NCBI GenBank assembly: GCA_025266875.1
Contig: JALLLT010000025.1
Span: 496,001-560,000 of the forward strand
Direction of reading: 5' to 3'
Origin: Fennellomyces sp. T-0311
Taxonomy: Eukaryota > Mucoromycota > Mucoromycetes > Mucorales > Lichtheimiaceae
Length of the DNA: 64,000 nucleotides
The notes below the pieces were generated by a model that saw nothing but the letters and a program-made list of their open reading frames with translations, searched no databases and was not told the origin of the DNA. Shown here piece by piece: positions 59,915 to 64,000 of the stretch; the stretch's first letter is position 1; each line of letters starts with the position of its first letter. A program made the translations under genes and the position numbers.

Positions 59915-60132
59915 AAGCAAACAACACATATCTACTCCACACACTCGAAATACCTTTACTACTAAATAATCTTATTTCTCTTGTTTATTTTATCGCTAGC
60001 AAAAGCCACGTACATAAATACTGCTCGAAAATGCCCTCGGTCCATTGCACCCATAGTACATGCATCCGTCTGCTCTTTATTACTGTTGTGTCGATTATAT
60101 ATACAATTGTGCCAGTAAGTGGGGGGTATACA

Positions 60133-60894
60133 TCACGCCGTTGTCTTCTCCTGCTCAAGCATTGCTTTGCGCTGCCGTAATGCAATGATCTGCTGGTTGA
60201 CCTCACGCTGCGCCTTGTCCAATCGATCCAGCTCCTCCTGCTCCATCTGCACCGAGAACGGCGGCACACTGTAATCTTTTCCCGTGGGCTTTCGCAATGG
60301 CAATCCAGACGAGCTGATAACATTGTTCTCCTGTAAGATCTGATAGAACGACTCGGTTGGCTCGTTGAAAACCTAGTTTATTGTCGTTTGAGTTCCATGC
60401 CGATCCAATCGCGTAATCAACAAACCAGTTCATCGTAAAGGAAGCATGTCACCGGCTTGTCCTTGGGCCACGGGCCTCCAGACGGGTCGTCCTGGTACGG
60501 ATGCAGTCGAATATGGTGATACAGCTGTGCTGCTTTCTCGTTGGCGGCCGGGTGAAAGTGCACTTTGACAAGCACTTCAAACTCACCCCAACCTGTCTCT
60601 TGAAGCTCGAACGGAGGCTCTTCGATAGCTAAAACATGCTTAACATGGCGAATCGATCACTGCGATCGAGTCGAGTTGCTTACTTCTAACCGGATTGGGG
60701 TACGTGTCGTGCAATCGAAAGACCACCTTTTTGATGCAGAAGCTTAGATCGCCGTGAAATCCTCGTAGGCCGACTGTCCATTTGTGCGTATGATCAGAAT
60801 CGTTCGCCTTTTTCCCAGTCAGAGGAACGGCAAAGTTGAAAGTGTAGACTGGGAGTGTGGCACTGACACCTTTCATTCGCTTGTTGCTTGCCAT
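60133..60894 (-). CDS. YAF9: Yaf9/GAS41 YEATS-domain protein
   Basis: 217 aa in three exons: 60894-60684, 60628-60426, 60372-60133. The YEATS domain spans most of the protein, with KRMKGVSATLPVYTFNFAV, HKWTVGLRGFHGDLS, HDTYPNPVRT and EPPFELQETGWGEFEVLVKVHF. The C-terminal coiled coil (QEELDRLDKAQREVNQQIIALRQRKAMLEQEK) matches Yaf9, a shared subunit of the NuA4 acetyltransferase and SWR1 remodeler. It reads acylated H3 K27/K9-type marks in homologues. The start codon is 79 bp from the divergent DAD1 start. Complete, no oddities. Confidence 0.95.
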
Positions 60895-60973
60895 CGTGGT
60901 TACTGAACAAAAGAACCTGCAGCTTTTGAAGCCAGCAAGCCCATTTTTTTTCTCACTCTCTCTGCTTTACTCT

Positions 60974-61216
60974 ATGGACAATCGTAAATCCTTTGTCGCT
61001 CCCAAGACATTCGAAATCGAACGCGGACGATTGTTGCGAGAAGCTTCGCAAGGTCTTGATCAACTGGCAGTCAATCTCGGCAATCTCACACGTAACCTGG
61101 AAACACTCAACACCATCGCTGCTGGTTTCAAGGAACCCTCCAATCTTTGGCACGATTTCCACACCGCAATCAAGCCAGAAACAGAAAAAGAAGGACGAAT
61201 CGATACTCGCAAGTAA
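60974..61216 (+). CDS. DAD1: DASH/Dam1 complex subunit Dad1
   Basis: Small kinetochore protein, 80 aa, single exon. It matches the Dad1 core: FEIERGRLLREASQGLDQL, then NLGNLTRNLETLNTIAAGF and SNLWHDFHTAI. DASH forms rings around microtubules for chromosome segregation. The ATG at 60974 was chosen because upstream codons (TTG at 60857 and later) run through the pyrimidine-rich leader. It shares a short divergent promoter with YAF9 and ends 44 bp before the AtuA-like gene's stop. Confidence 0.9.
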   Translation: MDNRKSFVAPKTFEIERGRLLREASQGLDQLAVNLGNLTRNLETLNTIAAGFKEPSNLWHDFHTAIKPETEKEGRIDTRK

Positions 61217-61260
61217 AAAGCGCGTTTTATTATTTGAAGACGCACGCGATATCGTTTTGT

Positions 61261-63520
61261 TCAAAGACGAGCATCGGATGGTACGAATTCGCTTGGAATC
61301 TCGACGTCTACACCGCTTACGACAACCTGCGCGAACGACTTTCCTTGTCGATCCATGAGCAACGAGTTTAGGCCTCCTCCACCTTATAGCGAGAACGTTA
61401 GCGTATCTTGTAGTCTGGATGTCAATAAACGTACCGAGAGCCTGGGTGAGGACAAAGTTGAAGGCATTTAATCCGGGAAGTTCGTAACGTTTGACATTGC
61501 CGCGACAGAGATGCTTCATATACTCAGCGATAACCTCCTCGGTTACGGATCGTTTGATGTATGGCAAGTACTTGGGATCGCGCGCAATAATACCTAAACA
61601 TTGCAATGAGCCATCTGCTTTCCTGCAGGACTGTACAACTTGCCAATGTTGGAAACATCTCCCTTGTCACCGCTTCGACCATAAGCTACGCTGATTAACT
61701 TGACCTTGACCAGGCCTTTACTTTCAGTTGCCGTAGGGATCGGTGGAAGTGGTGCTGGGCTCTGATACTTCAAACCACTGTCCCATTCATCCCAGTCCAC
61801 CTTTTGAGTCGTGGATCCAATGACGAACTCTGTTGAGGACTTGGTCTTTGGCAACAAACAGGGGAAATGGACCAGATTAGGCAACGGGATAGGCTGTTGT
61901 CCGAAACCGGTTCCTGGTGCCATGCACGTAACAGGCTAATGATGGAACAGTTAGTGCGACAATCTTCGTACAGTTCGTAACTTCGCTTACGGCCATGATT
62001 TCTTGGGCTACCATTTGAAGCGCCCTGCGATCTTTGTGGATCGCTGACACTCTAAGAACTACTTCTCTGGTACCGTGCGATTGGGCATTGGCTCTGGATG
62101 ATGCGTGGGTACGATATTAGTCAAAGTCTCTCACGGTGATGATGGATAGGTCTATAATACCCGTAAAGAGCAGCCTCCGTTCCCAATGGCTCAATGTTGT
62201 ATTCTCGAATATCTTCCATACCGCGATCTTTGAGCATCCGACGTGATCGTTCAATGATGGCGTTGCCAACAGCATCAGCCTAGGGGCATATTAAGCTATG
62301 GATGCATGAAATGTTTCAGTAGTATTACCTTGTACTTGGCATCGCTACCACCGATAATCAGTGTGCCATTCAAGTGCCAGCCGTCAAAGAAAATGCCGCA
62401 GCATTTCACATACGGCGTGGCCTGCAGACCTTTCGCTCCTTTAACATGCACGCGGTTGTGACCAACTTGAGTGAGCTGCACTTGGCGCATGTCGAGAATA
62501 ACATCGGCCAAGATATACAGCGCCGGATCCAAGGTCTCGTAAAGGATTTGCTCTGCCACAGTACCAACGGATACAAGTCCACCAGTCTTCTCTGGCTTTG
62601 TCACGACAAACTCACCGCTCTCTTCAAACTCAACAATGGGGTATCCCATGTTAGAGTAGCCTCCATAGGGCGAGTAAGCAGCGCGCTTCCAGTCTGTAAA
62701 GTTGCCACCTGTTGCGTGACAACCACATTCAATGATATGGCCAGCAAGTGACGCGGATGCCATCAAATCATAATAGTTCTTCTGCTTGGACGGATGCCAG
62801 CCGTATTCGTACATGAGTGGGCCAACGACAATAGCTGAATCAACAACGCGACCGGTAACGACAATGTCAGCACCAGCTTCCAAAGCTGCGGCGATACCCT
62901 TGGCACCCAAATACGCGTTCATTGATACAATGGGCTCATTATTCACGGGAAAACGATCGGCATCCAATTCTAGATTTTTGACTGACAACGGAGAGAACGA
63001 CACGATGTCCTTTTTGAACGTGTCAAGTGTCGTCATATTCTCGCCATTCATCATATCATCACCGATGACAGCAGCTACTTTCATGCCTTTGATATTAAGC
63101 TTGTCCAACAGTTTCTCGATAGCGTCCTTGCACCCCAAGGGATCAAGTGCTCCAGCATTGGTAATCACCTTGGTGCCGTTCTTTTTCAAATCCGGAAGGA
63201 GCCGCTTCAAGATCAGATGAACAAACTGGCCAATGTAGTCGGCGCCTTTTTCACCGGTGAGTACGTCCTTGCCGCCACTCAATAGGCGTGCATTCTTTTT
63301 CAGCGCCAGCACTCCCATTGTAATTTCTTTTTCGCTGTTATCAGTGCCACCCTCGGATCTGTAATGCCCGGAATATTGTACCTGCCAAGTAGTCCGCCAC
63401 AAGGTAATCAAGGTTTGCGCCTTCTTCATAGACAAGTTGAGCTGCCGCTTCAGGCGAATCACCCAAAAACGCGGAATAGCATCCAATACGGACTCTGGGT
63501 TTTCCGGATTTCGTTGGCAT
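61261..63520 (-). CDS. AtuA/DUF1446-family protein (acyclic terpene utilisation-like)
   Basis: 643 aa in seven exons: 63520-63382, 63326-62329, 62279-62161, 62093-61991, 61935-61644, 61593-61435, 61382-61261. Conserved blocks: RIGCYSAFLGDSPEAA, GTKVITNAGALDP, ADIVVTGRVVDSAIVVGPLMYEYGW, CGCHATGGNFTDW, YGRSGDKGDVSNIG and the end GGGGLNSLLMDRQGKSFAQ. Bacterial AtuA is tied to terpene and leucine/isovalerate catabolism; the fungal role is unknown. Intron 5 (61594-61643) uses GC at the donor (GCAAGT) with a standard AG. The first intron's acceptor GCGAAAAAG follows a good CTGATAAC branch site. Total length and phases close exactly. Confidence 0.9.
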
Positions 63521-64000
63521 TATTGACTCGTATTTTTTTTTACTGAAAGAACAAGGGGAAATAAATAATTGCATAACGTGGGATCTTATGCTAAAAAGTG
63601 TGGGGCACAGATGATTGACTACCACAAGTACTCCGATAGACATATGACAGTATTACAAGCTAAACACGCATTCTTCCACTTTGACTTACATTTGTTTTTC
63701 TTTCTTTTTGGGGCGTCCATACGCAAGCTGGTACTATTCTCCCTCTAGTTCAAGGGGATTAAACTTGATATTTGGCGCATTCTAATCGAATGGGGTAGAC
63801 TGATCCAGGGGTATATGGGACATATCTTACGTATGGGAAAAATTTGACATTACCCGTGTGTTTGCCGTTTCTCACTTGTTTATGCTAAACGCGCATACCA
63901 ATTCAATGCTTAATAATATTAAACATGGCTGTCATAAGTATATAAAACCTGCACTGAGGTTACGTAACAACCTTTATCCGGTACTGCGTTTTGCCAGAGA
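63521..64000. other. Right-edge intergenic, with a core promoter
   Basis: Upstream of the AtuA-like gene. A TATATAAAA at 63939-63947 (+) probably belongs to a gene beyond the window edge. Confidence 0.5.

Noticed and set aside
62374..63220. Plus-strand frames over the AtuA-like gene
   Set aside because: Antisense to the conserved exon 2.

Overview
This window is nuclear DNA from a filamentous fungus, most likely an early-diverging Mucoromycota (Mucorales-like). The genes are typical eukaryotic ones interrupted by short GT-AG introns of roughly 50-70 nt with CTAAC/CTGAT-like branch sites. It carries fungus-specific genes (DASH subunit Dad1, an Anp1/Mnn9-family mannosyltransferase, a rhizopuspepsin-like aspartic protease, Taf14) next to genes often missing from yeasts (dysbindin, full-length neurofibromin, BAP31 with many introns). 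The repeats belong to families that resemble Mucoromycota ones. The genus assignment is inference; no rRNA or mitochondrial marker is present.

Layout. 0-2.9 kb: 3' end of a CCT-beta chaperonin gene, tail to tail with a secreted large-subunit catalase. 4.35-9.52 kb: an apparently complete CACTA/EnSpm-like DNA transposon with 3-bp target duplications, terminal inverted repeats, TTCATGGA subterminal repeats, a seven-exon 937-aa transposase with open frames, and a divergent second gene of unknown family. 9.5-12.5 kb: gene-poor. 12.5-19.1 kb: dysbindin, secreted aspartic protease, poly(A)-binding protein (with an A-rich 5' leader), an ICT1-like mitochondrial release factor and a TMEM256/DUF423 protein; two convergent pairs overlap by 12 and 4 bp. 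20.5-28.9 kb: an unknown 341-aa gene, an Anp1-like glycosyltransferase, a GNAT acetyltransferase, a duplicated 112-bp sequence, and an F-box-like protein. 29.3-35.6 kb: a GNAT-like pseudogene, Taf14, an ATRIP/Rad26-like checkpoint gene and a BAP31/Yet homologue. 35.6-41.8 kb: a decayed region with a PD-(D/E)XK-like Mucoromycota family gene and a Tc1-like transposase relic. 41.9-63.5 kb: dense genes again: Hsp20, a 2811-aa neurofibromin RasGAP (19 exons over 9.5 kb), an M13 metallopeptidase, Ypt7/Rab7, NDUFA12, an aftiphilin/clathrin-adaptor-like protein, Yaf9, Dad1 and an AtuA-family protein.

Functional themes are inferred from single genes; nothing suggests operons or a biosynthetic cluster. 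Endolysosomal trafficking is over-represented (dysbindin, Ypt7, aftiphilin-like, BAP31). Two YEATS-domain chromatin readers (Taf14, Yaf9) lie 30 kb apart. The splice models below were built by hand from frame continuity, GT-AG borders and family alignment from memory; no search was run. Most models close to a multiple of three with no internal stop, which is the main internal check. The least certain parts are the dysbindin start, one ATRIP-like exon junction, the PD-(D/E)XK-like N-terminus and the M13 N-terminus. The most novel-looking items are the complete transposon with its unassigned second gene and the duplicated 112-bp hairpin-forming sequence.
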